Shown: positions 43,748-54,445, counted from the stretch's first letter. The stretch: DNA of 64,000 nucleotides from an uncultured Hyphomicrobiales bacterium (GCA_903828145.1 CAIKKY010000019.1:186001-250000), one strand, 5' to 3'. Notes: generated by a model from the letters alone, not told the origin. Numbers and translations are program-made.

Positions 43748-45787
43748 ATGGCCATCGATCTTTTCGGCAGCGCGGACGACCTTCCCGAGCGTCGGCCCGC
43801 TGTCACGCCGCAACCTGCCCCGGCCTCTGGCGCGCCCAAGCCGCAGGCCATGCCGCCGGCCTCGGCCGGGGGCGGCTATTCGGCAGCCGATATCGAAGTG
43901 CTCGAAGGGCTCGAGCCCGTTCGGCGGCGGCCGGGCATGTATATCGGCGGCACCGATGACAATGCGCTGCATCACCTGTTTGCCGAAGTCATCGACAACT
44001 CGATGGACGAGGCGATTGCCGGACATGCCTCGCGCATCGAAGTTCATTTTTATGACGATGGCTCGCTGAGCGTCACCGATAACGGGCGCGGCATTCCGGT
44101 GGAGGCGCACCCCAAGTTCCCCGGCGTTTCGACGCTTGAGATCGTGATGACCAAGCTGCACGCGGGCGGCAAGTTTGATGGCAAGGCCTATGAGACCTCG
44201 GGCGGTCTCCATGGCGTGGGCGTGTCGGTGGTGAACGCGCTATCGGATTCGCTGGTCGTTGAAGTGGCCCGCGAACAGGTGCTGTACCGGCAGAGCTTTG
44301 CGCGCGGCAAGCCGCTTGGCCCGGTCGAAACCGTCGGCAAAATGGCCAATCGGCGCGGCACAACCACGCGATTTCACCCCGACCCGGAAATTTTCGGGCC
44401 CGAGGCGCGCTTCTCCCCGGCGCGACTGTTTAAAATGGCGCGGTCCAAGGCCTATCTGTTTGGCGGCGTTGAAATCCGCTGGAGCTGCGACGAAAGCCTC
44501 GTCACCAAGGACATTCCGGCCAAGGCCGTGTTCCACTTCCCCGGCGGCTTGAAGGACTTCCTCCTCAACCGCATCGAGGGCGAACCCCGGATCGTCGAGG
44601 ATGTGTTTGCTGGCACCGTGGGCAAGCCCGGCACGCATGGCGCGGTCGAATGGGCTATTGCCTGGTGCCTTGGCGATGGCTTCGTCAACTCCTACTGCAA
44701 TACCGTGCCGACCGGGAACGGCGGCACACATGAACAGGGCCTTCGCGTCGCGTTGCTGCGCGGCTTGCGCAACTATGCTGAACTGAGCGGCAACAAGCGC
44801 GCCGCCGTACTTACCGCCGATGACGTGTTCGTCTCGTGTTCGGCCATGCTGTCGGTATTCGTGCGCGAACCCGAATTTGTTGGCCAGACCAAGGACAGGC
44901 TGTCCTCAGCCGAGGCACTGCGGATCGTCGATGTTGCCCTGCGCGATGCGTTCGATCATTGGCTCGCCGCCTCGCCCAATCAGGCGGGCAAGCTGCTCGA
45001 CTGGTCCATCGAGCGCGCCGAAGAGCGGCTGCGCCGCCGTAAGGAAAAGGAAGTCGATCGGCAAAGCGCCACGCGCCGGTTGCGGCTGCCCGGCAAGCTG
45101 GCCGATTGTACCCAGACCGCCCAGCAGGGCGCCGAACTGTTCATCGTCGAAGGCGATAGCGCCGGGGGCAGTGCCAAGCAGGCGCGCGACCGGGCGAGCC
45201 AGGCTGTGCTGCCCCTGCGCGGCAAGGTGCTCAATGTGGCCGGCGCCTCGCGCGACAAGCTTGCAGCCAACCAGCAGATCGGCGATCTGGTGCAGGCCCT
45301 TGGCTCAGGCACGCGCGACCGCTACCGCGAAGATGACCTGCGCTATGACAAGATCATTCTGATGACCGACGCCGATGTCGACGGGGCCCATATCGCGGCG
45401 CTGTTGATGACGTTCTTCTTCCAGGAAATGCCCAAGCTGATCGAGGGCGGGCACCTCTATCTCGCGATGCCGCCGCTGTTCCGCATTACCCAGGGCAGCA
45501 AAGTGGCCTATGCAATGAATGACGCGCATCGCGACAGCATTCTCGCCACCGAGTTCAAGGGGCAAAAGCCCGACATCACCCGCTTCAAGGGCCTTGGCGA
45601 AATGCCCTACCAGCACCTGCGCGAAACCACGATGCACAAGCGCACCCGTACGCTGCTGCAGGTGAAAGTTCGCGATGACCTTGAGGGAACCAAAGACGCG
45701 GTGGAGCGCTTGATGGGCAACCGGCCCGAGTCGCGCTTTGACTTCATCCAGGAGCATGCGGCCTTCGTGACCGACCTCGATATCTAG
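43748..45787 (+). CDS. parE: DNA topoisomerase IV subunit B
   Basis: The 679-residue ATPase subunit has the GHKL motifs EVIDNSMDEAIAGHA, DNGRGIPVEAHPKFP and TSGGLHGVGVSVVNALS, and the TOPRIM motifs ELFIVEGDSAGGSAKQARDR and ILMTDADVDGAHIAALLMTF. The C-terminus DFIQEHAAFVTDLDI and the lack of a GyrB-type insert indicate ParE. It decatenates daughter chromosomes with ParC. A 45-residue proline/alanine-rich N-terminal extension precedes the ATPase core. CTGGAG lies 6 bases before the ATG. Confidence 0.95.
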   Translation: MAIDLFGSADDLPERRPAVTPQPAPASGAPKPQAMPPASAGGGYSAADIEVLEGLEPVRRRPGMYIGGTDDNALHHLFAEVIDNSMDEAIAGHASRIEVHFYDDGSLSVTDNGRGIPVEAHPKFPGVSTLEIVMTKLHAGGKFDGKAYETSGGLHGVGVSVVNALSDSLVVEVAREQVLYRQSFARGKPLGPVETVGKMANRRGTTTRFHPDPEIFGPEARFSPARLFKMARSKAYLFGGVEIRWSCDESLVTKDIPAKAVFHFPGGLKDFLLNRIEGEPRIVEDVFAGTVGKPGTHGAVEWAIAWCLGDGFVNSYCNTVPTGNGGTHEQGLRVALLRGLRNYAELSGNKRAAVLTADDVFVSCSAMLSVFVREPEFVGQTKDRLSSAEALRIVDVALRDAFDHWLAASPNQAGKLLDWSIERAEERLRRRKEKEVDRQSATRRLRLPGKLADCTQTAQQGAELFIVEGDSAGGSAKQARDRASQAVLPLRGKVLNVAGASRDKLAANQQIGDLVQALGSGTRDRYREDDLRYDKIILMTDADVDGAHIAALLMTFFFQEMPKLIEGGHLYLAMPPLFRITQGSKVAYAMNDAHRDSILATEFKGQKPDITRFKGLGEMPYQHLRETTMHKRTRTLLQVKVRDDLEGTKDAVERLMGNRPESRFDFIQEHAAFVTDLDI

Positions 45788-45827
45788 GCTCAAACCGGGC
45801 TGTGCCGCGGCCAAAACGCGATTCCCG

Positions 45828-45855
45828 TTGACTTGCAAGGGGTTTTCACTATGGT
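45828..45855 (+). promoter_or_regulatory. Candidate promoter of the RNA helicase gene
   Basis: TTGACT and TATGGT are spaced by 16 bases. The transcript would have a leader of about 145 nt before the TTG start, similar to long leaders of cold-shock helicase genes. Confidence 0.5.
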
Positions 45856-46007
45856 CCGCCCGGCGACTGAGACGAGCCCGATTGGCTCGCCAAGCGCGAG
45901 GCACGCGTAATCGGCCTCCTTCGGGCCTCGGCTGAGAGTGGCCCCCGCCGCCCATTGGGGGCCGCGACACCCCAGCCGCCCCGGTCACATTTGACGGACC
46001 CCACACT

Positions 46008-47516
46008 TTGACAACAGATTTCAACGGTTTGGGCTTGAGCACTAAGGTAATCGAAGCGGTCGCCGCCGCCGGTTACAGCAAGCCAACCGACATTCAGGCG
46101 CAGGCCATTCCGCATGTTCTTCAAAAGAAGGACATCATCGGCATTGCCCAGACAGGGACCGGCAAGACCGCATCCTTCGTGTTGCCCATGCTGACCCTGC
46201 TCGAAAGCGGGCGGGCCCGGGCGCGGATGCCCCGGACGCTGATCCTTGAACCGACGCGCGAACTCGCGGCGCAGGTGCATGAGAATTTCGAAAAATACGG
46301 CAAGAACCATCGGCTTTCGGTGGCGCTGCTCATTGGCGGCGTCAGCTTTGAAGAGCAGAACAAAGTGCTCGATCGCGGCGCTGACGTGCTGATCGCCACC
46401 CCCGGCCGTATGCTCGACCAGTTCGAGCGCGGGCGCATCCTGCTCACCGGCGTCGATATTCTCGTCATCGACGAGGCCGATCGCATGCTTGATATGGGCT
46501 TTATTCCCGATATCGAGCGGATTTGCGGCCTGTTGCCGCCGCGCCGCCAGACGCTGTTTTTCTCCGCCACCATGCCGCCGGAAATCCAGCGGCTCACCTC
46601 GCGCTTTCTGCGCGACCCGGTGCGGATTGAAGTCGCGCGGCAGAACTCCACCGCCGACACCATCGAGCAGCGGCTCGTGAAAGTGTCGAACAAGCCCGAG
46701 GACAAGCGCGCCGTACTGCGCCAGCTGATCCGGGCCGAAGGCGGGCTGACCAACGCCATTATTTTCTGCAACCGCAAGCGCGATGTGGCGACGCTCGCCC
46801 GCTCGCTTGAGCGGCATGGCTTTTCAGCCGGCGGGCTCCATGGCGACATGGAACAGAAGGCACGCACCGAAACGCTCGATGCCTTCAAGGCCAACCGGCT
46901 GACATTGCTCGTTGCCTCGGACGTGGCCGCGCGCGGGCTTGATATTCCGGCGGTGAGCCATGTGTTCAATTTCGACGTGCCAACCCATGCCGAAGATTAT
47001 GTCCACCGCATTGGCCGCACCGGCCGGGCGGGCCGTTCGGGCGTGGCGGTCACGCTCGCGACCCCGGCTGATGGCAAATATGTGGACGCGATCACGAGCC
47101 TGATCCGCAAAGATATTCCTGAAGTTAAGCCCGAGGGCGGCGCGGCCGAGGCCAGCACCGGCCCGGGCGAGACCGAAGAGCGGGCGCCCCGCACCAGCCG
47201 ACGCACCCGCGGCAATCGGACTGAAAAGACCGAGCGCAGCGAGCGTCAGCCCGAAGCCGACCGGACGCCGCGCGCCGAGCAGCCTCCCCGTGCGGAGCGG
47301 GCGCCGCGCCCTGAGCAGCCGCAACGGGCTGAGCGGGCTGAAACCGCGCCGCGAGCCGACCAGGCTGCCCGTCCTGAGCGGGAAAAGCCGCGCCGCGCCC
47401 ATCGCGAAGACCGGTTCGAGGAACCCTCGACCAGTGAAGGCGTAGACGCGAAGTCGCCCTTCGGCGCCGATGGTCCGGTTCCGGCCTTTCTGCTGCGCGC
47501 CAGCAAGCTGAGCTAA
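46008..47516 (+). CDS. rhlE: DEAD/DEAH box RNA helicase, RhlE type
   Basis: The 502-residue helicase begins at a TTG (MTTDFNGLGLSTKVIEAVAA). It has the Q motif GYSKPTDIQAQAIP, motif I AQTGTGKTASF, Ia PTRELAAQV, II VIDEADRMLDMGF, III FFSATMP, and the C-terminal VASDVAARGLDIPAVSHVFN and HRIGRTGRAGRSG. A low-complexity tail of about 130 residues rich in Arg, Glu and Pro follows, typical of RNA-binding extensions in RhlE/DeaD. It remodels RNA in ribosome assembly or decay. Its stop overlaps the convergent aroA stop. The rhlE name is by subfamily and not certain. Confidence 0.88.
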   Translation: MTTDFNGLGLSTKVIEAVAAAGYSKPTDIQAQAIPHVLQKKDIIGIAQTGTGKTASFVLPMLTLLESGRARARMPRTLILEPTRELAAQVHENFEKYGKNHRLSVALLIGGVSFEEQNKVLDRGADVLIATPGRMLDQFERGRILLTGVDILVIDEADRMLDMGFIPDIERICGLLPPRRQTLFFSATMPPEIQRLTSRFLRDPVRIEVARQNSTADTIEQRLVKVSNKPEDKRAVLRQLIRAEGGLTNAIIFCNRKRDVATLARSLERHGFSAGGLHGDMEQKARTETLDAFKANRLTLLVASDVAARGLDIPAVSHVFNFDVPTHAEDYVHRIGRTGRAGRSGVAVTLATPADGKYVDAITSLIRKDIPEVKPEGGAAEASTGPGETEERAPRTSRRTRGNRTEKTERSERQPEADRTPRAEQPPRAERAPRPEQPQRAERAETAPRADQAARPEREKPRRAHREDRFEEPSTSEGVDAKSPFGADGPVPAFLLRASKLS

Positions 47517-48784
47517 ACGGCGGGCTCGAGCGGAACGCCGAGCCCAGCCAACACATCCCAATAGGCCGGGAAGGTCTTGCCGACACAGGCGGGATCGAGA
47601 ATGGTCAGGCCGTGGATGCGGAGCCCGAGCAGGGCAAAGCTCATGGCGATGCGGTGATCTTCGTAAGTTTCAATCCGCGCCGGGCAGGTTGTGCCCGAGA
47701 GGGCCGGATCGGCATTGACGATCAGGTCATCGCCTTCCTCCCGCGCGAGGCCGGGCCTGATCCGGTTGAGTTCCGTGGCAAGTGCTGAAATCCGGTCGCA
47801 TTCCTTCACCCTGAGGTTGGCAATGCCGACAAAGCGGACCGGCGCCGCATTGAGCGCCGCGAGCACGGCGAGGGTCGGCACGGCATCCTGCATCTGACTG
47901 CCATCAATGACGGGCGGCAGGTTCGGGAACTGGCTGATGAAGCGCGCCGCTTCCGCATCGGGTTGCGTGAAGGCGCTCATGGGAACGCCGAGATCAATGG
48001 CGCCCTTGGTCAGGACTTCGGCCGCCCAGAGATAGGTCGCCGCCGAGGCATCGGGCTCAATGTGATAGTCGGTGGCACGATAGCCTGTCGGCTCGACCCG
48101 CCAGGTGCGCTCGTCGGTCCGGCTCACCGCTGCACCAAAGGCCCGCATGGCGGCGATGGTCAGATCAACATAGCCCTTGGCCCCAATTTCCGCGCCGGTG
48201 AGGGCCACATCAATGGCACTCTCGCCAAAGGGCGCGGCCATAAGAAGCGCCGAGACATATTGGCTCGACAGCCCGCCGTCGATTTCGACGCGCCCCCGAC
48301 CAAAACTGCCGGTACCCGTGACGACCACTGGCGGACAACCGGTTTCGGCCCGCGCATCGATACCGAGCGAGCGAAGCGCAACAAGCAGCGGCTCAATGGG
48401 GCGCTTGCGCATCGATTCTTCGCCATCGACCACCACCCTGCCCGCAACGAGGCTGACCGCGGCAGTGAGAAACCGCGTCGCCGTGCCGGCATTGCCCAGC
48501 ATCAGGGGGCCAGCGGGTGGCTGCAGGCGGCCCGTGCTCGTCACCACAAAGCTCGTGGCATCGGGCTCATCGATCGCAACGCCCATGGCGCGGAGCGCCG
48601 CCGCCATCAACACCGTGTCTTTGGATTTCAGGGCGCCTGTCAGGCGGCTTGTGCCGGTGGCGAGCGCAGCCAGCAGCAGCGCGCGATTGGTGATGGATTT
48701 CGATCCCGGCGGGGTGACAGCACCGCGAAGCGGATGGCCGGGCGGGATGATGCGGAGCGCAGGCGGGAGCTTTTCCATGGTCAT
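47513..48784 (-). CDS. aroA: 3-phosphoshikimate 1-carboxyvinyltransferase (EPSP synthase)
   Basis: The 423-residue enzyme has PPGSKSITNRALLLAALATG, LGNAGTATRFLTAAVSL, the GLSSQYVSALLMAAP block, GYVDLTIAAMRAFG and VKECDRISALATEL. It joins shikimate-3-phosphate to PEP in aromatic amino acid synthesis. In the GNAGTAxRPL motif of many class I enzymes the proline is phenylalanine here. Two ATGs (48784, 48778) are possible. Stop codons of aroA and the convergent helicase share the tetranucleotide CTAA. Confidence 0.94.
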   Translation of the reverse strand: MTMEKLPPALRIIPPGHPLRGAVTPPGSKSITNRALLLAALATGTSRLTGALKSKDTVLMAAALRAMGVAIDEPDATSFVVTSTGRLQPPAGPLMLGNAGTATRFLTAAVSLVAGRVVVDGEESMRKRPIEPLLVALRSLGIDARAETGCPPVVVTGTGSFGRGRVEIDGGLSSQYVSALLMAAPFGESAIDVALTGAEIGAKGYVDLTIAAMRAFGAAVSRTDERTWRVEPTGYRATDYHIEPDASAATYLWAAEVLTKGAIDLGVPMSAFTQPDAEAARFISQFPNLPPVIDGSQMQDAVPTLAVLAALNAAPVRFVGIANLRVKECDRISALATELNRIRPGLAREEGDDLIVNADPALSGTTCPARIETYEDHRIAMSFALLGLRIHGLTILDPACVGKTFPAYWDVLAGLGVPLEPAV

Positions 48785-48806
48785 CCGGATGGCATGAGCC
48801 CGCCCC

Positions 48807-48840
48807 AAAAAGCAAGAGCCCGCGCTGCGGCGGGCTTTGC
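48807..48840 (-). terminator. Rho-independent terminator of the suf operon
   Basis: On the minus strand stem AGCCCGC/GCGGGCT is followed by CTTGCTTTTTGG. It lies 28 bases after the sufA stop and just before aroA. Confidence 0.8.
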
Positions 48841-48867
48841 ATTATCGCGGGAGCTGCAGCGGACCGA

Positions 48868-49245
48868 TCAGACCGCGCGGGCCTCGGCGATGCTCTTGAG
48901 GTCAGCCGGTTTCAGCATCACGCTTTCGCCGCAGCCACAGGCACCAGTCTGGTTGGGGTTGGTGAAAGTGAACCCGGATTTCAGCAGGTCCTCCTCAAAA
49001 TCCATCACAGTGCCTAAAAGGAACATCGTGGCCTTGGGCTCCACCCAGACGTTGACGCCCTTGTCGAACACATGGTCATCGCCTTTGACCGGCTCGGCCA
49101 CATAATCGAGCGTGTAGGCCATGCCGGCGCATCCGGCGTTTTTCACGCCCACGCGCACGCCCTTAACCGGTACCGTGCTTTCGGCCATGATTTCATTGAC
49201 CCGCAGAGCGGCCGCGTTGGTCAGGCTCATGATCTTCAGCGCCAT
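48868..49245 (-). CDS. sufA: A-type Fe-S carrier (SufA/IscA family)
   Basis: The 125-residue protein begins MALKIMSLTNAAALRVNEIM and carries the three conserved cysteines of A-type carriers: KNAGCAGMAYTLDY and GACGCGESV. It receives clusters from the SufBCD scaffold and passes them to apoproteins. The ATG at 49245 has AGGTGA upstream; a longer frame to 49302 overlaps sufT. It is the last gene of the suf operon. Confidence 0.92.
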   Translation of the reverse strand: MALKIMSLTNAAALRVNEIMAESTVPVKGVRVGVKNAGCAGMAYTLDYVAEPVKGDDHVFDKGVNVWVEPKATMFLLGTVMDFEEDLLKSGFTFTNPNQTGACGCGESVMLKPADLKSIAEARAV

Positions 49246-49295
49246 AGCGTCACCTTTATCGTCACTTGACGATATATAGAGCAGATTTGCGCCCA

Positions 49296-49694
49296 TTACC
49301 ACCAGTTGAGAGCGACCTGCGCCTCTTCACTCATGCGTGAGGCGTCCCAGGGCGGATCATAGACCATGTTGACGGTCACATCCTGAATGCCTTCCACCGA
49401 GCGGGCGGCGTTTTCGACCCAGCCCGGCATTTCCCCGGCCACCGGACAACCCGGCGCGGTGAGCGTCATATCGATGGCGAGGTTACGATCATCATCGAGA
49501 TCGACCTTATAGATCAGGCCCAGCTCGTAGATATCGACCGGGATTTCAGGATCATAAACGGTCTTCAGCGCCGCGATCAGATCAGCGGTGATGCGCTCCA
49601 CATCGGCGGCCGGGATACCGGCACCTACGGTGGGTGTGATCCGCGGGGCATCGGGCACCGGGTCAGCCATGGTCACAGGGCTCTCATCGCTCAT
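49296..49694 (-). CDS. sufT: SUF system Fe-S cluster assembly protein SufT (DUF59/MIP18)
   Basis: The 132-residue product has the DUF59 core: ALKTVYDPEIPVDIYELGLI, TLTAPGCPVAGEMPGWV and VNMVYDPPWDASRMSEEA. SufT helps maturation or repair of Fe-S proteins under high demand. The ATG at 49694 is preferred to a GTG at 49703 that abuts the sufS stop. Confidence 0.92.
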   Translation of the reverse strand: MSDESPVTMADPVPDAPRITPTVGAGIPAADVERITADLIAALKTVYDPEIPVDIYELGLIYKVDLDDDRNLAIDMTLTAPGCPVAGEMPGWVENAARSVEGIQDVTVNMVYDPPWDASRMSEEAQVALNWW

Positions 49695-49703
49695 TGGCCG
49701 CAC

Positions 49704-50924
49704 TCACTGAAAAAAGGTCATGGCGCGCACAAGGCCATCGGCCAGCGCGTCGATATCGTCTTTGCCGGTATATAGGCCGAAGCTGGCCCGGCAGGTAGAG
49801 GTTACGCCGAAACGGTTGAGCAGCGGCATGGCGCAGTGGGTGCCGGCGCGCACCGCAATGCCATAGCGATCAAGGATCGTCGCCATGTCATGGGCGTGGA
49901 CGCCGTCGAGCGCGAAGGAAAAGATACCGCCCTTACCCGGCGCATCACCGATCATCCGCAAGGCATTGATCGACATCAGCTTTTCGCGGGCATAGTCGAC
50001 AAGATCCTGCTCATGCGCCGCAATGGCCTCACGCCCGAGGCTCGTTATGAAATCCACCGCGGCGCCCAGGCCCACAGCCTGCACGATGGGCGGCGTGCCA
50101 GCTTCAAAGCGGTGCGGTGGGGTGTTGTAGGTGATCGTGTCGGTGGTCACGACATCAATCATTTCGCCCCCGCCCTGATAGGGCTGCATCTCGGCGAGCA
50201 GATCATAGCGACCATACAGTACGCCGATCCCCGTCGGCCCATAGAGCTTGTGGCCGGTCGCGACGTAGAAATCGACACCGAGATCGGTGACATCGACCGG
50301 CAGATGCACCGCCCCCTGGCTGCCATCGACCAAGACCGTGATGCCGCGCTGATGGGCCAGCGCCACGATCTCTTTGATCGGCAGCACCGTGCCCAGCACA
50401 TTCGACATGTGGGTGATGGCCACCATTCGGGTCTTCGGCCCGAGCGCACGCTCAAAGGCCTCGAGGCTGAAGCTGCCATCGTCGGCGACATCAACAAAGG
50501 TCAGCACGGCACCCTGCCGCTCGCGATGGAAATGCCACGGCACGATGTTGGAATGGTGCTCCATGATGGAGAGCACAATGTCATCGCCCGCCGCGATCCG
50601 GGGACCGAGGAAGGACGAGGCTACGAGATTGATCGCCTCGGTGGCCGAGCGCGTGAACACGATCTCTTCGGGGCGGCTGGCGCCCAAGAAGAGCTGCACG
50701 GCCTTGCGCGCGTCCTCAAAAGCCTCGGTGGCGCGGTTGGCGAGAGTGTGCAGGCCCCGGTGCACGTTGGCATAGGCGTGCCGGTGCATCCAATCCATCT
50801 TGTCGAGCACAGCGAGCGGCTTCTGCGCCGATGCGCCGGAATCAAGATAGACGAGCCGCTTGCCGTGAATTTCTTCGGCAAGGATCGGAAAATCCGCGCG
50901 GACGGCCCCTAGATCAAGGCTCAC
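49704..50924 (-). CDS. sufS: Cysteine desulfurase SufS
   Basis: The 406-residue group II desulfurase begins at a GTG (MSLDLGAVRADFPILAEEIH). The PLP lysine lies in FYVATGHKLYGPTGIGVLY and the catalytic cysteine in VRAGTHCAMPLLNRFG; EHHSNIVPWH is the group II signature. It removes sulfur from cysteine for cluster assembly. SufE, its usual partner, is not in the window. Confidence 0.95.
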   Translation of the reverse strand: MSLDLGAVRADFPILAEEIHGKRLVYLDSGASAQKPLAVLDKMDWMHRHAYANVHRGLHTLANRATEAFEDARKAVQLFLGASRPEEIVFTRSATEAINLVASSFLGPRIAAGDDIVLSIMEHHSNIVPWHFHRERQGAVLTFVDVADDGSFSLEAFERALGPKTRMVAITHMSNVLGTVLPIKEIVALAHQRGITVLVDGSQGAVHLPVDVTDLGVDFYVATGHKLYGPTGIGVLYGRYDLLAEMQPYQGGGEMIDVVTTDTITYNTPPHRFEAGTPPIVQAVGLGAAVDFITSLGREAIAAHEQDLVDYAREKLMSINALRMIGDAPGKGGIFSFALDGVHAHDMATILDRYGIAVRAGTHCAMPLLNRFGVTSTCRASFGLYTGKDDIDALADGLVRAMTFFQ

Positions 50925-50932
50925 ATCAAACC

Positions 50933-52135
50933 TCAGCGTTCGAGCCAGGAGTCGATGAGGGTGTGGAGCAGCGCCGCCACGGTCTCATCGGTGATCGGGT
51001 CGATCAGTTCAGCGAGGAAGCCGCGCACCAGCATGGTCTCGGCAACCGATTTCGAAATGCCCCGGCTCATCAGGTAGAACAGATGATCCTCATCGAGTCG
51101 GCCGCAGGTCGAGCCATGACCGCACACCACGTCATCGGCGTAGATTTCGAGTTCGGGCTTGGTCAGGATTTCGGCTTCGTCCGACAGCATCAGGCCCTGG
51201 GCCATCAACTTGGCATCGGTTTTTTGCGCATTGCGGGCAACGACGAGACGCCCCTGCACCACGGCGCGCGAGCGACCGCGTGCGATGGTTTTGAACAGCG
51301 GCTTCGAGGCGGTATGCGGCACTGCATGGAGCGCATCCATGGTCAGATCGACGTGCTGGCCATCGCCCACGAGGTTGAGGCCGGTGATCGCGGCGGTAGC
51401 GCCTTCCCCCTCATAGGTGGGAAACAGCTGCGTGCGCGACAGCGCGCCGCCGGCCTGCACGACGAGGGTGCGCAGGTGCGCCGCTGCCCCGAGGTGATAC
51501 TCATTCGTGGCGAAATGCGTTGCCGTCGGGCCCATCACATTGAGGGTGATGTGGGTGAGGTTTGCGCCTTTACCGAGCGTGATGGCGGTCGCGTGATTGC
51601 CCACATGGGCGGCATCGGAGCCTGAAAACACTTCGATCAGCGTGAGGCTGGCATGATCGGCGACAAACAGCTTCACCGCGCCTGCGGCATGGGAGGCTGC
51701 TCCCTCGATACGCCGGTCGATGACCACAGGCACCGTCACCGCGCCCTTGACCTCAAGCGCCAGATGCTCGCCCGCCAGCGCAGAATTGAGCCGCACAAGC
51801 ACATCATCGCGCTGGGCGAGAACACCGCCCTGCCCTTTTTGGCCATGAAGCCCCTGGGCCAGGGTCGGGATCGGCCCGACACGGGCATTGGTGATGCTGA
51901 GCGCCACGGCGCCGGGGATCGAGAGCGGGCCCTGCGTAGCGGGCCCCGCTTCGGCCAGCACCGGCACGCTGCGCAGCAACTGGCGCAGATCGGTATAGTG
52001 ATAGGCCTCAACCCGGCGGGTCGGGAGGCCCGCGCCCAGCAGCCGTTCGGCTTCAGCGGCCGCGCCCCGCGCGCCCAACTGGGCCACCAGCGTGGTTTCG
52101 GCCTCGGTGAGTTTCAAAACGGGACCAGCGCTCAC
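50933..52135 (-). CDS. sufD: Fe-S cluster assembly protein SufD
   Basis: The 400-residue beta-helix protein has the C-terminal [20 protein letters not shown] and [20 protein letters not shown] motifs of SufD. It pairs with SufB on a SufC dimer. It starts at a GTG overlapping the sufC stop (GTGA). Confidence 0.94.
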   Translation of the reverse strand: MSAGPVLKLTEAETTLVAQLGARGAAAEAERLLGAGLPTRRVEAYHYTDLRQLLRSVPVLAEAGPATQGPLSIPGAVALSITNARVGPIPTLAQGLHGQKGQGGVLAQRDDVLVRLNSALAGEHLALEVKGAVTVPVVIDRRIEGAASHAAGAVKLFVADHASLTLIEVFSGSDAAHVGNHATAITLGKGANLTHITLNVMGPTATHFATNEYHLGAAAHLRTLVVQAGGALSRTQLFPTYEGEGATAAITGLNLVGDGQHVDLTMDALHAVPHTASKPLFKTIARGRSRAVVQGRLVVARNAQKTDAKLMAQGLMLSDEAEILTKPELEIYADDVVCGHGSTCGRLDEDHLFYLMSRGISKSVAETMLVRGFLAELIDPITDETVAALLHTLIDSWLER

Positions 52136-52899
52136 GCCGCCTTCTCCCCGTCGAACCCGGCATAGCCCTTGGCTTCAAGTTCGAGCGCCAGTTCCTTGGG
52201 GCCGCTTTCCACCACGCGGCCATCGGAGAACACATGCACGACATCGGGCACGATATGATCGAGAAGCCGCTGGTAATGGGTGATGACGAGCATGGCGCGA
52301 TCAGGGCCACGCAGCGCGTTGACGCCTTCGGACACGACCTTAAGCGCGTCGATATCGAGGCCGGAATCGGTCTCATCGAGCACGCACATTTTCGGGGCGA
52401 GCAGCGCCATCTGCAGGATTTCGGCGCGCTTTTTCTCGCCGCCCGAAAAGCCGACATTGAGCGCGCGCTTCAGCATGTCGGAATCGACATTGAGCTTTTC
52501 ACCGGCGGTTTTCACCGCGCGCATGAAATCGGGCGTCGAGATTTCGGCCTCACCGCGCCCCTTGCGCTGGGCATTCAGCGCTGCCTTCAAAAAGGTCATG
52601 GTCGCGACGCCGGGGATTTCGATGGGGTACTGGAACGCCAGAAACAGCCCGGCCACTGCGCGCTCGGCGGGTTCCATCTCGAGGATATTGACGCCATCGA
52701 GCAGCACTTCGCCCTCGGTGACTTCATAGTCTTCGCGGCCCGCGAGCACATAAGACAGCGTCGACTTGCCCGAGCCGTTGCGGCCCATGATCGCGTGGAC
52801 CTCGCCCTTGGGCACGATCAGGTTCACGCCTTTGAGGATCTCGCGGTCCTCGATGCGGGCGTGCAGGTTGCGGATTTCAAGCATGGGGGTGGTGGTCAT
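52132..52899 (-). CDS. sufC: Fe-S cluster assembly ATPase SufC
   Basis: The 255-residue soluble ABC ATPase has Walker [17 protein letters not shown], signature [16 protein letters not shown], Walker [12 protein letters not shown] and the H-loop [12 protein letters not shown]. It drives conformational change in SufBCD. Adjacent ATGs at 52902 and 52899 are both possible; the second is better spaced from AAAGAG. Confidence 0.95.
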   Translation of the reverse strand: MTTTPMLEIRNLHARIEDREILKGVNLIVPKGEVHAIMGRNGSGKSTLSYVLAGREDYEVTEGEVLLDGVNILEMEPAERAVAGLFLAFQYPIEIPGVATMTFLKAALNAQRKGRGEAEISTPDFMRAVKTAGEKLNVDSDMLKRALNVGFSGGEKKRAEILQMALLAPKMCVLDETDSGLDIDALKVVSEGVNALRGPDRAMLVITHYQRLLDHIVPDVVHVFSDGRVVESGPKELALELEAKGYAGFDGEKAA

Positions 52900-52924
52900 C
52901 ATCACTCTTTCGAAGATCGGGCGG

Positions 52925-54424
52925 TCAGCCAACGCTGCCTTCAAGGCTGATCGAGATCAGCTTCTGCGTTTCGACCATGAATTCCATCGGCAGGTGCTGC
53001 AGCACATCGCGCACGAAGCCATTGACGATCAGCGCCACGGCTTCCTCTTCGGACAGGCCGCGCTGCTGGCAGTAGAACATCTGATCGTCCGAGATTTTCG
53101 AGGTGGTCGCCTCGTGTTCGAACACGGCGCTCGCATTGCGGCTTTCGATATAGGGCACGGTATGGGCGCCGCATTTGTCGCCAATCAACAGGCTGTCGCA
53201 CTGGGTGAAGTTGCGGGCATTGGTGGCCCGGGCATGGGCCGAGACCTGCCCGCGATAGGTATTGTCGGAGAACCCGGCAGCGATGCCCTTCGAGATGATG
53301 CGGCTCGAGGTGTTCTTGCCGAGATGGATCATCTTGGTGCCCGAATCCACCTGCTGGTAGCCGTTCGAGATGGCGATGGAATAGAATTCGCCGCGCGAGT
53401 TGTCGCCGCGCAGAATGCAGCTGGGGTATTTCCAGGTGATGGCAGAGCCGGTTTCGACCTGGGTCCAGCTGATCTTCGAATTCTCGCCGCGGCAGTCGCC
53501 GCGCTTTGTCACGAAATTATAGACGCCGCCCTTGCCGTCCTTGTCGCCGGGGAACCAGTTCTGGACGGTGGAATATTTGATCTCGGCGTCTTTCAGCGCG
53601 ACCAGTTCCACCACGGCCGCGTGCAGCTGGTTCTCTGCGCGCGAGGGCGCAGTGCAGCCTTCGAGATAGCTCACATAGCTGCCTTCATCGGCAATGAGCA
53701 GGGTGCGCTCGAACTGGCCGGTCTTGGCTTCATTGATGCGGAAATAGGTCGAGAGTTCCATCGGGCAGCGGACGCCCTTGGGGATGTAGCAGAACGACCC
53801 ATCGGTAAAGACCGCCGAATTGAGCGTCGCGTAAAAATTGTCGCTCACCGGCACGACCGTGCCGAGATATTGCCGCACCAGCTCCGGATACTCGCGGATC
53901 GCCTCGGCAATCGAACAGAAGATGATGCCCTGCTTGTTGAGTTCGGCGCGGAACGTGGTCGCAACCGACACGGAATCAATCACGGCGTCGACGGCGACAC
54001 GCGGCTGCTCGACACCGGCGAGAAGCTCGCGTTCCTTGAGCGGCACGCCGAGCTTTTCGTACATTTCAAGAAGCGCCGGATCGACTTCGTCGAGGCTCTT
54101 GGGCTTTTGCGCGCTCTTGGGCGCGGCATAATAATACATGTCCTGATAGTCGATCGGCGGATAGTGCACCTTGGCCCAGGTCGGCTCGGTGAGGGTCAGC
54201 CAGCGGCGGTACGCATCGAGCCGCCACGCGAGCATCCACTCGGGCTCGCCCTTTTTGGCCGAAATGAAGCGGACCGTATCCTCACTAAGACCCTTGGGGG
54301 CCTTGTCGGTCTCAAAATGGCTTTCGAAGCCATATTTGTACTTGTCGACATCGAGCGACAGCACCGCATCGACGGTGGCGTCTTCGATTTCCTCTTTCAG
54401 GGTGGGGATCGCGTATTTGTTCAT
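52925..54424 (-). CDS. sufB: Fe-S cluster assembly protein SufB
   Basis: The 499-residue scaffold has [60 protein letters not shown] and [20 protein letters not shown]. It is the site of cluster formation in SufBC2D. The ATG at 54424 was chosen; a GTG precedes it at 54427. It lies 21 bases after the upstream desulfurase. Confidence 0.96.
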   Translation of the reverse strand: MNKYAIPTLKEEIEDATVDAVLSLDVDKYKYGFESHFETDKAPKGLSEDTVRFISAKKGEPEWMLAWRLDAYRRWLTLTEPTWAKVHYPPIDYQDMYYYAAPKSAQKPKSLDEVDPALLEMYEKLGVPLKERELLAGVEQPRVAVDAVIDSVSVATTFRAELNKQGIIFCSIAEAIREYPELVRQYLGTVVPVSDNFYATLNSAVFTDGSFCYIPKGVRCPMELSTYFRINEAKTGQFERTLLIADEGSYVSYLEGCTAPSRAENQLHAAVVELVALKDAEIKYSTVQNWFPGDKDGKGGVYNFVTKRGDCRGENSKISWTQVETGSAITWKYPSCILRGDNSRGEFYSIAISNGYQQVDSGTKMIHLGKNTSSRIISKGIAAGFSDNTYRGQVSAHARATNARNFTQCDSLLIGDKCGAHTVPYIESRNASAVFEHEATTSKISDDQMFYCQQRGLSEEEAVALIVNGFVRDVLQHLPMEFMVETQKLISISLEGSVG

Positions 54425-54445
54425 CACAACCTGTCCTCTACCGTC

